Source: Allobosea sp. BH3 (GTDB lineage: Bacteria; Pseudomonadota; Alphaproteobacteria; Rhizobiales; Beijerinckiaceae). Taken from it: 64,000 nt of DNA. Positions 17,794 through 26,875 of this stretch are shown here, one piece after another. Below the pieces are notes generated by a model. That model was given only the letters and a program-made list of their open reading frames with translations. It searched no databases and was not told where the DNA came from. Location: assembly GCF_025499465.1 (NCBI RefSeq), contig NZ_JAIMCA010000008.1, forward strand, positions 1 through 64,000, written 5' to 3'. How positions within the stretch are numbered: the first letter of the stretch is position 1; each line of letters begins with the position of its first letter. Made by a program: the position numbers and the translations under genes.

Positions 17794-17978
17794 GCCTGCG
17801 CCCGTGACCGGCTGCTGGAGCCGAGGGCTGCCGATATGTCACTTTCGCGACGAGCGGCAGGCGCGGGCGGACTTATGGGGACCGGGCCGCACCCTGTCAA
17901 CGGCAAAAAGCCAGCGGAGCCGAATTCGTTCCCGAGGGCTGCCGGCGCGGCGAGGGAAACGCCTCGCCGAGGTGCGCT

Positions 17979-19253
17979 CTAGCGGATCATCTTCGGCAGC
18001 CAGAGCGTCAGCTCGGGCCAGATCGTGATGATGAAGAGCGAGACGAAGAGCGGGATGTAGAAGGGCATCACCGCCTTCAACACTGCCGACATCGGCGTCT
18101 TCGCGATGTCGGACAGCAGGAACAGCGCCAGCCCCATCGGCGGTGTCAGCAGGCCGATCATCAGGTTGAAGACGAAGATGATGCCGAGATGCACCGGGTC
18201 GACGCCCGCCATGGTCAGGGGCGCCATCACTAGCGGCGCGACCAGCAGCGTCGCCGTCGTGCTGTCGAGGAACATACCGACGATCAGCAGCAGCACGTTG
18301 ACGACGAACAGCAGCATCAGGGGGTCTGTCGAGATCGACAGCAGGCTGCGGGTGAAGATCTGCGGCAACTGCTCGATCGTCATCACCCAGCCGAACAGCG
18401 CCGCGGCCGCGACGATGATCAGCACGGCCGAAGTGGTCTTGACCGTGTCGAACAGCGCGAAACGCAGCCGGGCCCAGCTCATGCCGCCATAGAAGACCGT
18501 CGCGATGAGGAGGATGTAGGCGACGGTGATCGAGGCGGCCTCGGTCGGCGTAAAATAGCCGAGCAGCATGCCGCCGACGAGCAGGAGTGGCGTCATCAGC
18601 GCCGGTGCCGCCGGCCAGAAGGTGTCCCAGAGCTCCTGGAAAGTGGGCCAGCGCTTCGAGCGCGGGTGGCCATATTTCTTCGCAAGCCAGGCGACCGTGA
18701 GCATCAGCAGCGCGACATAGAGCAGCGCGGGCATGATGCCTGCGATCAGGAGCTGGACGATCGAGACGCTCGTCGCCGAGCCATAGATGATGAGCGGGAT
18801 TGAGGGCGGGAAGATCGGCCCGACCACGGCGGAGGCGCCGGTGATCGCCGCCGAATAGGGGCGGCTGAAGCCGGCCCGGACCATGGCGCGGATCTCGATG
18901 CGCCCCAGCCCGCCGATGTCGGCGAGCGCCGCGCCCGAGGTGCCCGAGAAGACCAGCGATCCGATGACGTTGACCTGGGCGAGGCCGCCGGGAACGCGTC
19001 CCCCCAACGTGTGGGCGAAGCGGTAGATGTCGGAGGTGATGCCGCTCTGGTTCATCAGGCTGCCGACGAAGATGAAGACCGGCACCGCGACGAGCGGGAA
19101 GGAGTCGAGCGCATAGGTCATGCGCTGCGCCACCAGCTCCAGCGGGAAGCCGGAGAACAGGACATAGAGCAGCGCTGGGACGGCGATCGCGACGACGACC
19201 GGAAAGCCGATGATGAACAGCGCGACGAAGGCGAGGATGATGGTGATGGCCAT
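17979..19253 (-). CDS. dctM: TRAP transporter large permease (DctM)
   Basis: This is the transport-catalysing subunit of a Na+-driven TRAP importer. The 424-residue protein has about twelve helices. Typical segments are ALDSFPLVAVPVFIFVGSLM, GSLVFSGTSGAALADIGGLG and AVVGPIFPPSIPLIIYGSAT (the DctM PPS signature). It is the last gene of a run caiB-type, dehydrogenase, amidohydrolase, dctP, dctQ, dctM, with a 15-base gap after dctQ. Separate Q and M subunits mean the unfused type. The substrate is unknown. Confidence 0.94.
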   Translation of the reverse strand: MAITIILAFVALFIIGFPVVVAIAVPALLYVLFSGFPLELVAQRMTYALDSFPLVAVPVFIFVGSLMNQSGITSDIYRFAHTLGGRVPGGLAQVNVIGSLVFSGTSGAALADIGGLGRIEIRAMVRAGFSRPYSAAITGASAVVGPIFPPSIPLIIYGSATSVSIVQLLIAGIMPALLYVALLMLTVAWLAKKYGHPRSKRWPTFQELWDTFWPAAPALMTPLLLVGGMLLGYFTPTEAASITVAYILLIATVFYGGMSWARLRFALFDTVKTTSAVLIIVAAAALFGWVMTIEQLPQIFTRSLLSISTDPLMLLFVVNVLLLIVGMFLDSTTATLLVAPLVMAPLTMAGVDPVHLGIIFVFNLMIGLLTPPMGLALFLLSDIAKTPMSAVLKAVMPFYIPLFVSLFIITIWPELTLWLPKMIR

Positions 19254-19268
19254 GGTCGGGCTGCCTTC

Positions 19269-19874
19269 TCAGTGCCGCATGTCTTCGGGCAGATCGAGCG
19301 CTTCCTCGGGCTCGTGCTCCTGCGGGAAGGTGACGTAGAGGGGGCGATCCTGGATGACCTTGACCAGCAGGATGCCGCATTCGAGCGTGCTCATCATGAA
19401 ACCGAGAGCGGCCGCGCCGAGGAATATCCAGTAGGGGATGCCCAGTGTCGGCGTGGCATTGTCGAGATTGGTGCCGATGGCGATGAGGCTCGCCACCGCC
19501 ATCGCCCCGAAGGTCGCCGTGGAAACCGCGGCGGCGGAGAGCTTGGCCAGGCGTGTCATGCCGGCGGGCATCAGCCCGACGAACTCGTCCATGCGGATGT
19601 TGGCCCCGGCCGAGATGACGTAAGGCAGGGCGAGGAAGGTCGAGCAGATCAGCATGAAGCGCGCGAGTTCCTCGACGCCGATGATCGGCAGGTTCAGGAT
19701 TTCGCGCGAGACGACCTGGATGAAGGGCAGCGAGACCATCGCGACGAGCATGACGAGGCTGCCCCAGCGAAAGACCCAGCGCAGCGGCTCGACGGCGCGA
19801 TCGATCGCATAGGTGCGGCTGTCGACGGCGCCCACCAGGATGGGCGCGTCGACGACGATATTCGGAGTGTGCAC
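19269..19874 (-). CDS. dctQ: TRAP transporter small permease (DctQ)
   Basis: This small membrane subunit supports DctM. It has 201 residues and four helices, including RWGSLVMLVAMVSLPFIQVV, MLICSTFLALPYVISAGANI and LAKLSAAAVSTATFGAMAVA. The DctQ signature is IGVEELARFMLICSTFLALP followed by NIRMDEFV. A polar C-terminal tail ends in LDLPEDMRH. It lies between dctP and dctM on the minus strand, the standard order. Confidence 0.9.
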   Translation of the reverse strand: MHTPNIVVDAPILVGAVDSRTYAIDRAVEPLRWVFRWGSLVMLVAMVSLPFIQVVSREILNLPIIGVEELARFMLICSTFLALPYVISAGANIRMDEFVGLMPAGMTRLAKLSAAAVSTATFGAMAVASLIAIGTNLDNATPTLGIPYWIFLGAAALGFMMSTLECGILLVKVIQDRPLYVTFPQEHEPEEALDLPEDMRH

Positions 19875-19967
19875 GAGGCGCCTCTCTGGCAGGTCGGGCT
19901 GTCGGATCAGTCGAGGATCGGCTTTGGCGACAGGGGGCGCCGGAGACGGGCTCCGGCGCCCCGCCCG

Positions 19968-20972
19968 TCACTTCACGTCGGCGATGCGCTGGGTGATCGG
20001 TCCCCAGGTCGGGAAGTCGGCATTGACCTGGGCACCGACCGATTTGCGGAACTCGTCGACCTTGAGCCCGTCCTTGTCGGTGATGAAGGTCATGCCCTTC
20101 TTCTTCAGCTCGTCGATGAGCTTGACCTCGGATTCGAGTCCGAGCTTCAGCGTGTCCTCTCCGACCTCCGCCGCGACGGCGGCGACGATCGCGCGGTCCT
20201 TCTCAGGGATGGCCTGCCAGCTGCGCTCGTTGATGAAGACCGGGAGCACGTTCTGCATGTGGCTGGTCAGCATCGCGTGGCTCTGCACCTCATAGAGCTT
20301 GTTCGCGTTGATCATGGTCAGGGGGTTCTCCTGGCCGATCACCATGCCTGTCATCAGCGCGGTCGGCAGTTCCGCCACCTCGACCGGGGTGGGGATCGCG
20401 CCCATGCCCTTGATCATCGTCGTCCAGAGCTGAAGCGGCACGCCGCGGAAGCGCTTGTCCTTCAGGTCGGCCGGAGAATAGACCGCCATCTTCGCCGTCA
20501 TCTGGCGGGCGCCGCGGTAGAGGCGGCCGATGATGCGGATATTGGCCTGCTTGACCAGCTTCTCCGACATCTCCTTCATGATCTCGGACTTGTTGGGATC
20601 GGTCGCCGCCATGGCGTGCGTGCCGTCGCGATAGATGAACGGAGCGGCGAAGGCCGCGATCTCCGGCATCAGCCGCGCCAGCGAGGCGAATTCGTGATGG
20701 GCGAGCGGGATGGCGCCGCTGCGCACGCCGTCGACGGTCTCCTGCGCGCCGCCGAGCTGCGAGTTCGGGAAGACCTGGACCTTGACGCGGCCTTCAGTGC
20801 GGTCCTGCACGCGCTTGGCGAACTCCTCCGCGTACCAGTACTGGATGTCTCCTTCCGAGCCGACATGGGCGTAGCGAATGGTGACCTGCGCCGCTGCGGG
20901 CGCGGCGACGCCGAGCGAGAGCGCCAGCGCCGCTGCGCCGGCCAGACTTTTCAGTGCCTGCCTCTTGTTCAT
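19968..20972 (-). CDS. dctP: TRAP transporter solute-binding protein (DctP)
   Basis: This periplasmic receptor delivers substrate to the DctQM permease. It has 334 residues with signal peptide LKSLAGAAALALSLGVAAPA cleaved near AAA-Q. The DctP fold is shown by YAHVGSEGDIQYWYAEEFAK, QVFPNSQLGGAQETVDGVRS and FRGVPLQLWTTMIKGMGAIP; the conserved binding Arg is expected in the latter segment. The gene follows the amidohydrolase gene by 45 bases, linking import to the enzymes upstream. Ligand: an organic acid is usual for the family; the identity cannot be read. Confidence 0.93.
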   Translation of the reverse strand: MNKRQALKSLAGAAALALSLGVAAPAAAQVTIRYAHVGSEGDIQYWYAEEFAKRVQDRTEGRVKVQVFPNSQLGGAQETVDGVRSGAIPLAHHEFASLARLMPEIAAFAAPFIYRDGTHAMAATDPNKSEIMKEMSEKLVKQANIRIIGRLYRGARQMTAKMAVYSPADLKDKRFRGVPLQLWTTMIKGMGAIPTPVEVAELPTALMTGMVIGQENPLTMINANKLYEVQSHAMLTSHMQNVLPVFINERSWQAIPEKDRAIVAAVAAEVGEDTLKLGLESEVKLIDELKKKGMTFITDKDGLKVDEFRKSVGAQVNADFPTWGPITQRIADVK

Positions 20973-21017
20973 CCGTTCCTCCGTTATCGTTGCCGGCCTT
21001 ATCGTTGGAATACGGGG

Positions 21018-21926
21018 TCACAGCCGGTAGATGCGCACCGCATTGTCGTGAAAGAGCTTGTCGCGCTCCCCTTCCGTTCGATCGGCCGTGGCCGCGAGAA
21101 AGCCTGAGAAGATCGTGTCGAAATCGCCCACCAGCCCGTCGACCGGGAAGTTGCTGGCGAACATCGCGCGATCGACCCCGAAGATGGCGATGGTATCGCG
21201 GATGACGGGGGCGTTGTCCTCGACCGTCCAGGGCCGGCCGGGCAGGCCGATGCCGGAGATCTTGATCGCGACGTTTTCCTGCTCCGCTGCCTTCTCCAGC
21301 GCCTTGCGCCAGGCGGAGAGAGCCTCCGGGCTGCGGTCGGCCGGCAGGCCGGTGTGGTTGACGATGAGCGGGGTGCGGGGGAAGTCCTTCGCCAGATCGG
21401 CCGCGGCATCGAGATGCCACCAGGGCGTCTGGAGATCGTAGGAAAGGCCGTGGCGCTCCATCAGCGCATAGCCGGCGCGCCAGTTCGGATCGTCCATCGA
21501 GCCGGGCGCGCCGCGTCGTGCTTCCTCGGGAGTCTGCGTCGCCTCCGGCTTGTGTCGGACGCCCCGCACGACCGGGATCGAGGCGTGGGAGGCGAGCAGC
21601 GCGGCGGCATTCGGTGCGGCGAAGTCGCACCAGGCGACGACCACGCTGGGTACGCCGTGCTTTGACGCCACGGCCGCGACCCAGCGGCTCTCCTCGGCGG
21701 CGAGATCGCGGTTCCACTCCGCCTCGACATAGACCGAGCCGACCACCGGCCAACCAGCCGTGTCCCTGCGATAATCGGCCGGCATGTAGTCGTGGCACAT
21801 GGCCGAATAGTCGCCGTAGCGGAAGGGCTTCCGCTCTTCCTTCAGCCAGGGCAGGTCGTTGGCGAGGTCCCAGACATGGTGGTGCGCGTCGATCACGGCG
21901 CGCGGGCGAGGCGGCAGCGTGGTCAT
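21018..21926 (-). CDS. Amidohydrolase-2 family lactonase/hydrolase (COG3618-like)
   Basis: This is a TIM-barrel metal-dependent hydrolase of 302 residues, from the group that contains L-fuconolactonase and 2-pyrone-4,6-dicarboxylate hydrolase. Visible motifs are the N-terminal IDAHHHVWDLANDLPWL, VVGSVYVEAEW, TPLIVNHTGLPAD (metal His) and MFASNFPVDGL with the C-terminal Asp position as Asn-Phe-Pro-Val-Asp. The ATG overlaps the dehydrogenase stop by four bases. In this context it probably opens a lactone or cyclic intermediate; the substrate is inferred only in outline. Confidence 0.85.
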   Translation of the reverse strand: MTTLPPRPRAVIDAHHHVWDLANDLPWLKEERKPFRYGDYSAMCHDYMPADYRRDTAGWPVVGSVYVEAEWNRDLAAEESRWVAAVASKHGVPSVVVAWCDFAAPNAAALLASHASIPVVRGVRHKPEATQTPEEARRGAPGSMDDPNWRAGYALMERHGLSYDLQTPWWHLDAAADLAKDFPRTPLIVNHTGLPADRSPEALSAWRKALEKAAEQENVAIKISGIGLPGRPWTVEDNAPVIRDTIAIFGVDRAMFASNFPVDGLVGDFDTIFSGFLAATADRTEGERDKLFHDNAVRIYRL

Positions 21927-22837
21927 GGCCGCGTTCCGCGTTCAGCCGCCTCGTGCTCGTAGAGCTTCACCACGGCGGCGGAGTCCGACATCTCATGGCC
22001 GAGCGCGACATAGTCCTTGTAGCGCTGCACGCCCTGCTCGATGACCTTGAGGTCGAGCCCGAGATCGCCCGCGAAGGCGGAGACCGCCTTGAGGTCCTTG
22101 AGGAGCTGCCGGGCGTAGGAGGAGGGCGGCTCGAAGGCGCGCTGCTGCATCTGCGGATAGAGCCGCTGCAGCAGGCTCGAATCCGCGTGGCCACCGGCGA
22201 GGCATTGCGGCAGGCGGGCGGCGTCGATGCCGGCGGCCTCCGCCAGCATCAGCGCCTCGGCCATGAGGACATAGCCGGTGCCGACAATGGCCTGGTTCAG
22301 GATTTTCGTGGTCTGACCGGCGCCGACCGGGCCCATCAGGGTGACATTGCCGGCCATCTGCTCGAGGACCGGCTTCGCCAGCGCGAAATCGGCCTCGGAG
22401 CCGCCAGCCATCACCGTCATGCCCCCCGTCCGGGCGAGCTGCGGACCGCCGGAGACGGGGGCGTCGATCCAGCCCGCGCCGGTGAGTGCCTTGAGCTTGG
22501 CGGCGGCCTGGCGGGTGCCTTCGGGGTCGGCGGTGGAGAAGTCGATCAGCAGCGAAGGGCCGCGCCCGGCCGCTGCCACGCCATCCTCGGCGAAGACGCA
22601 GCGCTCGACGGCCTGCATATGCAGCACGCAGAGCATGACGATGTCACTCGCGGCGGCGACGGCTCGCGGCGATTCAGCCGCCACCGCCCCATGCGGGACG
22701 ACGGTATCGAGCCGTTCGGGCTCCAAGTTCCAGACCGTCACGGGGAAGCCGAGATCGAGCAGGCGGCGCACCATCGCTTCGCCCATGATGCCGACGCCGA
22801 TGAAACCGATGCGCGGGCGGGTGGCGGGGGAGTTCAA
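21923..22837 (-). CDS. 3-hydroxyisobutyrate dehydrogenase / tartronate-semialdehyde reductase family oxidoreductase
   Basis: This is a beta-hydroxyacid dehydrogenase of 304 residues. The N-terminal Rossmann motif is GFIGVGIMGEAMVRRLL. The substrate-binding signature is WIDAPVSGGPQLARTGGMTV, and the catalytic Lys lies in AGQTTKILNQAIVGTGYV. A C-terminal helical domain follows. The family oxidises or reduces short 3-hydroxyacids such as hydroxyisobutyrate, glycerate or tartronate semialdehyde. It lies between a CoA transferase and an amidohydrolase in the TRAP-linked operon; translation is coupled to the amidohydrolase (ATGA overlap). The exact substrate is open. Confidence 0.88.
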   Translation of the reverse strand: MNSPATRPRIGFIGVGIMGEAMVRRLLDLGFPVTVWNLEPERLDTVVPHGAVAAESPRAVAAASDIVMLCVLHMQAVERCVFAEDGVAAAGRGPSLLIDFSTADPEGTRQAAAKLKALTGAGWIDAPVSGGPQLARTGGMTVMAGGSEADFALAKPVLEQMAGNVTLMGPVGAGQTTKILNQAIVGTGYVLMAEALMLAEAAGIDAARLPQCLAGGHADSSLLQRLYPQMQQRAFEPPSSYARQLLKDLKAVSAFAGDLGLDLKVIEQGVQRYKDYVALGHEMSDSAAVVKLYEHEAAERGTRP

Positions 22838-22929
22838 GAGGCTTGCCTCCGGCTGTTGCGGGACGATGACCTATCCGGCTGCGGACAATTCACGGCTGCC
22901 CCGATGAGGGGCCGGCCGTCAGTCCGCGA

Positions 22930-24117
22930 TCAGGCGCTTGCGGTCTGGCGTGCCGGTGCGAGCAGGCCCTTGGCGACCAGTTCCGCGCGGATCTCCCCGC
23001 CATGCTGGTCGAGGAGGGGCGGCGGCAACCGGATCTGCTGCGGCGTCTCGCTGAGCTTCACCGGGAAGCCCAGCGCGCGGAATTCGCCTTCGACCGGATG
23101 CGGGACCATCTTGACCATCTCGCGCGCGACCGCCTGCTCGCTGACGACGGCCTCGCCATAGTCGAGGATCGGGGCGGCCGGCACGCCGGCCTCCAGCAGT
23201 GCGTCGATCCAGTCCTGGGCCTTGCGGGTCAGGAAGGTGGGAGCGAGGGCGTCGATGAGGGCGAGGCGGTTGACGATGCGGTTCGCGTTGGTGGCGAAAC
23301 GCTCCTCCTGTTGCAGATCCTCGCGGCCGATGGCCTTGATGAGCTTGAGCCAGAGCCCCTGGTTGGCGGCGCCGATGACGAACCAATCGTCCGAGGCCTT
23401 CACCGCCTGATAGGGGGCGGACATGCGGTTGGCGGAGCCGATCGGGACGGGCGAGCGCCCGGTGCCCCAGAGCTCGGTCGTCTCCCAGACGGAGAGTGCG
23501 AGTGCGGCCTCGAACAGCGAGGCGTCGATGAACTGTCCCTTGCCGGAGTTCTGGCGCCCGATCACGGCGCTCAGGATCGCATAGGCGCTGAAAAGTCCGG
23601 CGCCGAGATCGGCCACGGGGATCGAGTTCTTGGCGGGCTCCATGTCGGCGAAGCCATTGGAACTCAGCACGCCCGATACCGCCTGCGCCATCAGGTCGAA
23701 GCCCGGCCGCTGCGACCAGGGGCCGGTCTGGCCGAAGCCGGAGATGCTGGCATAGATCAGGCGGGGATTGATGGCGCTCAGCGTCTGGTAGTCCATGCCC
23801 AGCCGGCCGGCGACGCCGGGGCGGGCATTCTCGACCAGCGCATCGGCGGTCTTCACCAGCGCGTAGAGCACCTCGCGGTCCGCCGGATCCTTGAGGTCGA
23901 GGGTGATGCTGCGCTTGTTGCGGTTCAGCGCGAGGAAGCCGGGGCTGTCCTCCCCCTTCATCCGGAAGCCCATCGACTGGCGGGTCGAATCCCCGGTGCC
24001 GGGCGGCTCTATCTTGATGACGTCGGCGCCCATGTCCGCCAGCAGCATGCAGCAGAACGGCCCGGCCATGACCTGCGAAATATCGAGCACCCGGATGCCT
24101 GCGAGAGGCAATGCCAT
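22930..24117 (-). CDS. CaiB/BaiF-family (class III) CoA transferase
   Basis: Class III transferases move CoA between acids, activating an acid for catabolism. The protein has 395 residues, normal for the family. Motifs are LDISQVMAGPFCCMLLADMG, ADVIKIEPPGTGDSTRQ, LNRNKRSITLDLKDPAD and ISGFGQTGPWSQRPGFDLMA, the last holding the catalytic Asp in GFD. The start at 24117 follows GAAGGAGAC; the frame is open further upstream to 24168 but lacks a site. First gene of the TRAP operon, 111 bases downstream of the ctgtatac element. The acceptor acid is unknown. Confidence 0.92.
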   Translation of the reverse strand: MALPLAGIRVLDISQVMAGPFCCMLLADMGADVIKIEPPGTGDSTRQSMGFRMKGEDSPGFLALNRNKRSITLDLKDPADREVLYALVKTADALVENARPGVAGRLGMDYQTLSAINPRLIYASISGFGQTGPWSQRPGFDLMAQAVSGVLSSNGFADMEPAKNSIPVADLGAGLFSAYAILSAVIGRQNSGKGQFIDASLFEAALALSVWETTELWGTGRSPVPIGSANRMSAPYQAVKASDDWFVIGAANQGLWLKLIKAIGREDLQQEERFATNANRIVNRLALIDALAPTFLTRKAQDWIDALLEAGVPAAPILDYGEAVVSEQAVAREMVKMVPHPVEGEFRALGFPVKLSETPQQIRLPPPLLDQHGGEIRAELVAKGLLAPARQTASA

Positions 24118-24227
24118 GGTCAGTCTCCTTCGTTTCCCCCGTCCCCTGTCGTTTTTCGATGGAGACATCCCGCCATTTCGAGTGCGGGCTTTATGTTTGC
24201 AGATGACACGTCGAGGCGTTCTGCATG

Positions 24228-24237
24228 CTGTATACTA
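24228..24237. promoter_or_regulatory. Candidate GntR/FCD operator, promoter region of CoA transferase-TRAP operon
   Basis: The 219-base gap between the DapA-family gene and the CoA transferase gene contains atgctgtatac at 24225-24235. The same 11 bases occur at 29654-29664 between pdxA2 and the COG4091 gene. GTATAC cores are typical of FCD-type GntR regulators, and one is encoded at 31217. The extended site here is less symmetric than the one at 29657. The gap also holds an AT-rich stretch suited to a promoter. Confidence 0.55.
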
Positions 24238-24336
24238 TGTAGGATATGTTGGGCTTCGCTGTCCTGTCAAACACCGAATGGGGCGCTAAATCAGGAGGAT
24301 AGGGCGAAAGCCTATCTTCCTGATTCATGAGCCGGA

Positions 24337-25254
24337 TCAGCGAGCCCAGCGCAGGGCGAGGGGATCGAGCTGCCGGGCGAGTTCCAGCAACTGCGCACGC
24401 GTATCGGGATGCAGCGCGGTCAGCGGGTGGCGGACGGCGTCGGAGCGGATCACGCCGCCCTCCTTCATCACCGCCTTGGCCGAGCGCAGGCCGCACTGGC
24501 GGTTCTCGAAGTTGATGATGGGCAGCACGCGCGCATAAAGCTCCATCGCCTTGGCGCGGTCGCCGGCGAAGAAGGCGGTGAGGATCGGCTTGATGAGGTC
24601 GGGGATCATGCCGCTCGTCATGGTGCCGGTGGCGCCCGCGTCGAGATCGGCCATCAGCGTGATGCCTTCCTCGCCGTCGAAGGGGCCGACGACGGCGTCG
24701 CCGCCCGCCGCGATCAGCGAGCGCAGCTTGCCAGCGGTGCCCGGCACCTCGATCTTGAAGTAGCGGACGAGCGGGACCTCCTTCGCCAGCCGCACCATGA
24801 AGGGAACGGTGAGCTGCACGCCGGAAAGCGGAGCGTCCTGCAGGATGATCGGAATGCCGCAGGCATCGGCGACGATCTTGAAATGCTCGATCATGCCCTG
24901 CTCGTCGGCCTTGAGCAGCGCGCCGTGATAGGGCGGCATCATCATCAGCATCTTGGCGCCGGCCTGGGCCGCCGCCTTGGCGCGGGCTGCGGCGATGCGC
25001 GTCGAGAAATGCGAGGTCGTGACGATCACAGGCACGCGGCCGGCGACCTGCTCCAGCGAGAGGCGCATCACCTCGTCGCGCTCGGCGTCGGTGAGCAGGA
25101 ACTGCTCGGAGAAATTGGCGAGGATGCAGATGCCATCGACGCCCTGGTCGACCATCAGGTCCATGACGCGGCGGTTGCCCTCGATGTCGAGATCACCGTT
25201 CTCGTGGAAGATCGTCGGCGCGATGGGCAGGACGCCCTTGTAGGGTTCGGTCAT
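24337..25254 (-). CDS. DapA-family (N-acetylneuraminate lyase superfamily) aldolase/dehydratase
   Basis: This is a class I TIM-barrel lyase of 305 residues acting on 2-oxo acids through a Schiff base. Motifs are PIAPTIFHENGDLDIEGNRR, ILANFSEQFLLTDAERDEVM (GTTGE region variant) and VRYFKIEVPGTAGKLRSLI, with the Schiff-base Lys in YFKIE. The position of the catalytic Tyr of DapA (YNVPxRT) reads ILQDAPLSG, so no Tyr is present and lysine biosynthesis is unlikely. The ATG at 25254 is chosen over an upstream TTG at 25272. Last gene of the tct operon. Probably an aldolase or dehydratase for a sugar-acid-like intermediate. Confidence 0.85.
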   Translation of the reverse strand: MTEPYKGVLPIAPTIFHENGDLDIEGNRRVMDLMVDQGVDGICILANFSEQFLLTDAERDEVMRLSLEQVAGRVPVIVTTSHFSTRIAAARAKAAAQAGAKMLMMMPPYHGALLKADEQGMIEHFKIVADACGIPIILQDAPLSGVQLTVPFMVRLAKEVPLVRYFKIEVPGTAGKLRSLIAAGGDAVVGPFDGEEGITLMADLDAGATGTMTSGMIPDLIKPILTAFFAGDRAKAMELYARVLPIINFENRQCGLRSAKAVMKEGGVIRSDAVRHPLTALHPDTRAQLLELARQLDPLALRWAR

Positions 25255-25328
25255 GGCGGCTCTCGTCTGCAAGGCTTGAAGAAGTCGAGTCTTAGGTCAG
25301 CGGGGCCAGATCGGCCACCGCGCGGAAC

Positions 25329-26846
25329 TCATCCCCGCGCGGCGCGGGCGGCGGTCAGCCGCCTTGCATTGCGCCACAGCAGCTGGAGCGGATGGAGAAG
25401 CAGCAGGGCGAGGCCGATCGCCATCAGGCTCGTCACCAGCGGATTCGACCAGAAGATCGAGAGCGAGCCCTGGCTGAAGATCATCGATTGTCGGAACGCA
25501 TCCTCCGCCTTGTCGCCGATGACCATGGCGAGGATCATCGGTGCGATCGGATAGTCGAGCTTCTTGAAGCCGTAGCCGACGATGCCGAAGGCCAGCGCGA
25601 GCCAGATATCGAAGGGCTTTCCGGCCACGGTGAAGGCGCCGATGAAGCAGATCACCACGATCAGCGGCCCGATGATCGAGAAGGGGATGCGCAGGATCGA
25701 GGCGAAGAGCGGCACCGTTGCCAGCACGACGACGACCGCGACGACATTGCCGAGATACATCGAGGCGATCAGACCCCAGACGAAGTCCGGCCGCTCGGTG
25801 AAGAGCATCGGGCCGGGGTTGAGGCCCCAGATCATCAACCCGCCCATCATCACCGCCGCGGTGGCGGAGCCCGGTATGCCGAGCGCGAGCATGGGCAGCA
25901 TGGCGGCGGAGCCGGCGGCATGGTCGGCCGTCTCGGGCGCGATCACGCCCTCCGGCTCGCCCTTGCCGAATTTTGCCGGGTTCCGCGAGGAGCGCTTGGC
26001 CATGGCGTAGCTCATGAAGGAGGCGGCCGTCGGCCCGCCCGGCGTGATGCCCATCCAGATGCCGATGATCGAGGAACGGAGCAGGGCAAGCCAGTAGCGC
26101 GGCAGCTTGGCGGCCGTGCGCAGCACATCGCTCACCCGGACCTTGGCGGCTATGCCGTTGAACTTCAGCCCATCCTCCATGGTCAGCAGCAATTCGCCGA
26201 TGCCGAACAGGCCGATCACGGCGATGAGGAAGCTGACGCCGCCGAGCAGGACGTCGAAATCATAGGTCAGGCGGATATTGCCCGAGACGGTATCCATGCC
26301 GATCGAGGCCAGCGTGAAGCCGACGCCCATGGCGACGATCGACTTGAAGGCCGAGGAGCCGCCGAGGCCGATGAAGCTCGCGAAGGTGATGAAATAGACC
26401 GCGAAGAACTCGGGCGAGGAGAAGCGCAGGGCGAACTTCGCGACCCAGCCGGACAGGGCGGTGATGAGAAGGACGCCCGCGAGCGCGCCGATGCCGGCCG
26501 AGAGGAAGGCGAAGGAGAGGGCTTCCGTCGCGCGTCCCTGCTTGGCCATCGGGTGGCCGTCGAAGGTCGTGGCGACGGAGGAAGGCTCACCGGGGATGTT
26601 GAAGAGGATCGAGGTCGTCGAGCCGCCGAACAGCGCGCCCCAATAGAGCGACGTCAGCAGGATGATGGCCGAGACCGGGTCCATCGAGAAGGTCAGCGGC
26701 AGGAGCAGTGAGACGCCGTTCGGCGCGCCGAGGCCGGGGAGGACGCCGACGAGGATGCCGAGCAGGACGCCGCCCATCATCAGCGCGACATGGTGGAAGG
26801 TGAGCGCGACAGAGAAGCCGTGCATCAGCGAGGCGAAATTATCCAT
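25329..26846 (-). CDS. tctA: Tripartite tricarboxylate transporter large permease (TctA)
   Basis: This is the main membrane subunit of a TTT importer, which pairs with TctB and the periplasmic TctC. It has 505 residues and about twelve helices. Family signatures are GVLLGILVGVLPGLGAPNGV near residue 30, TSLYWGALFGGSTTSILFNI, PGEPSSVATTFDGHPMAKQG and GITPGGPTAASFMSYAMAKR. All are well conserved. It lies between tctB (30 bases) and the dapA-type gene (75 bases). TTT systems usually carry di- and tricarboxylates or aromatic acids; this one's ligand is unknown. Confidence 0.95.
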   Translation of the reverse strand: MDNFASLMHGFSVALTFHHVALMMGGVLLGILVGVLPGLGAPNGVSLLLPLTFSMDPVSAIILLTSLYWGALFGGSTTSILFNIPGEPSSVATTFDGHPMAKQGRATEALSFAFLSAGIGALAGVLLITALSGWVAKFALRFSSPEFFAVYFITFASFIGLGGSSAFKSIVAMGVGFTLASIGMDTVSGNIRLTYDFDVLLGGVSFLIAVIGLFGIGELLLTMEDGLKFNGIAAKVRVSDVLRTAAKLPRYWLALLRSSIIGIWMGITPGGPTAASFMSYAMAKRSSRNPAKFGKGEPEGVIAPETADHAAGSAAMLPMLALGIPGSATAAVMMGGLMIWGLNPGPMLFTERPDFVWGLIASMYLGNVVAVVVVLATVPLFASILRIPFSIIGPLIVVICFIGAFTVAGKPFDIWLALAFGIVGYGFKKLDYPIAPMILAMVIGDKAEDAFRQSMIFSQGSLSIFWSNPLVTSLMAIGLALLLLHPLQLLWRNARRLTAARAARG

Positions 26847-26875
26847 GGCGCGCTTTCGTCATGGGGCCACCGAAC

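Noticed and set aside
17595..17906. N-terminal extension of the rRNA methyltransferase frame
   Set aside because: The extension translates through tRNA-Tyr; the start at 17594 gives a normal-length protein.
17839..19971. 710-codon minus-strand frame overlapping dctM and dctQ
   Set aside because: It is a second frame over the TRAP permease genes with low-complexity Arg/His/Ala composition; the permease frames show helices and signatures.
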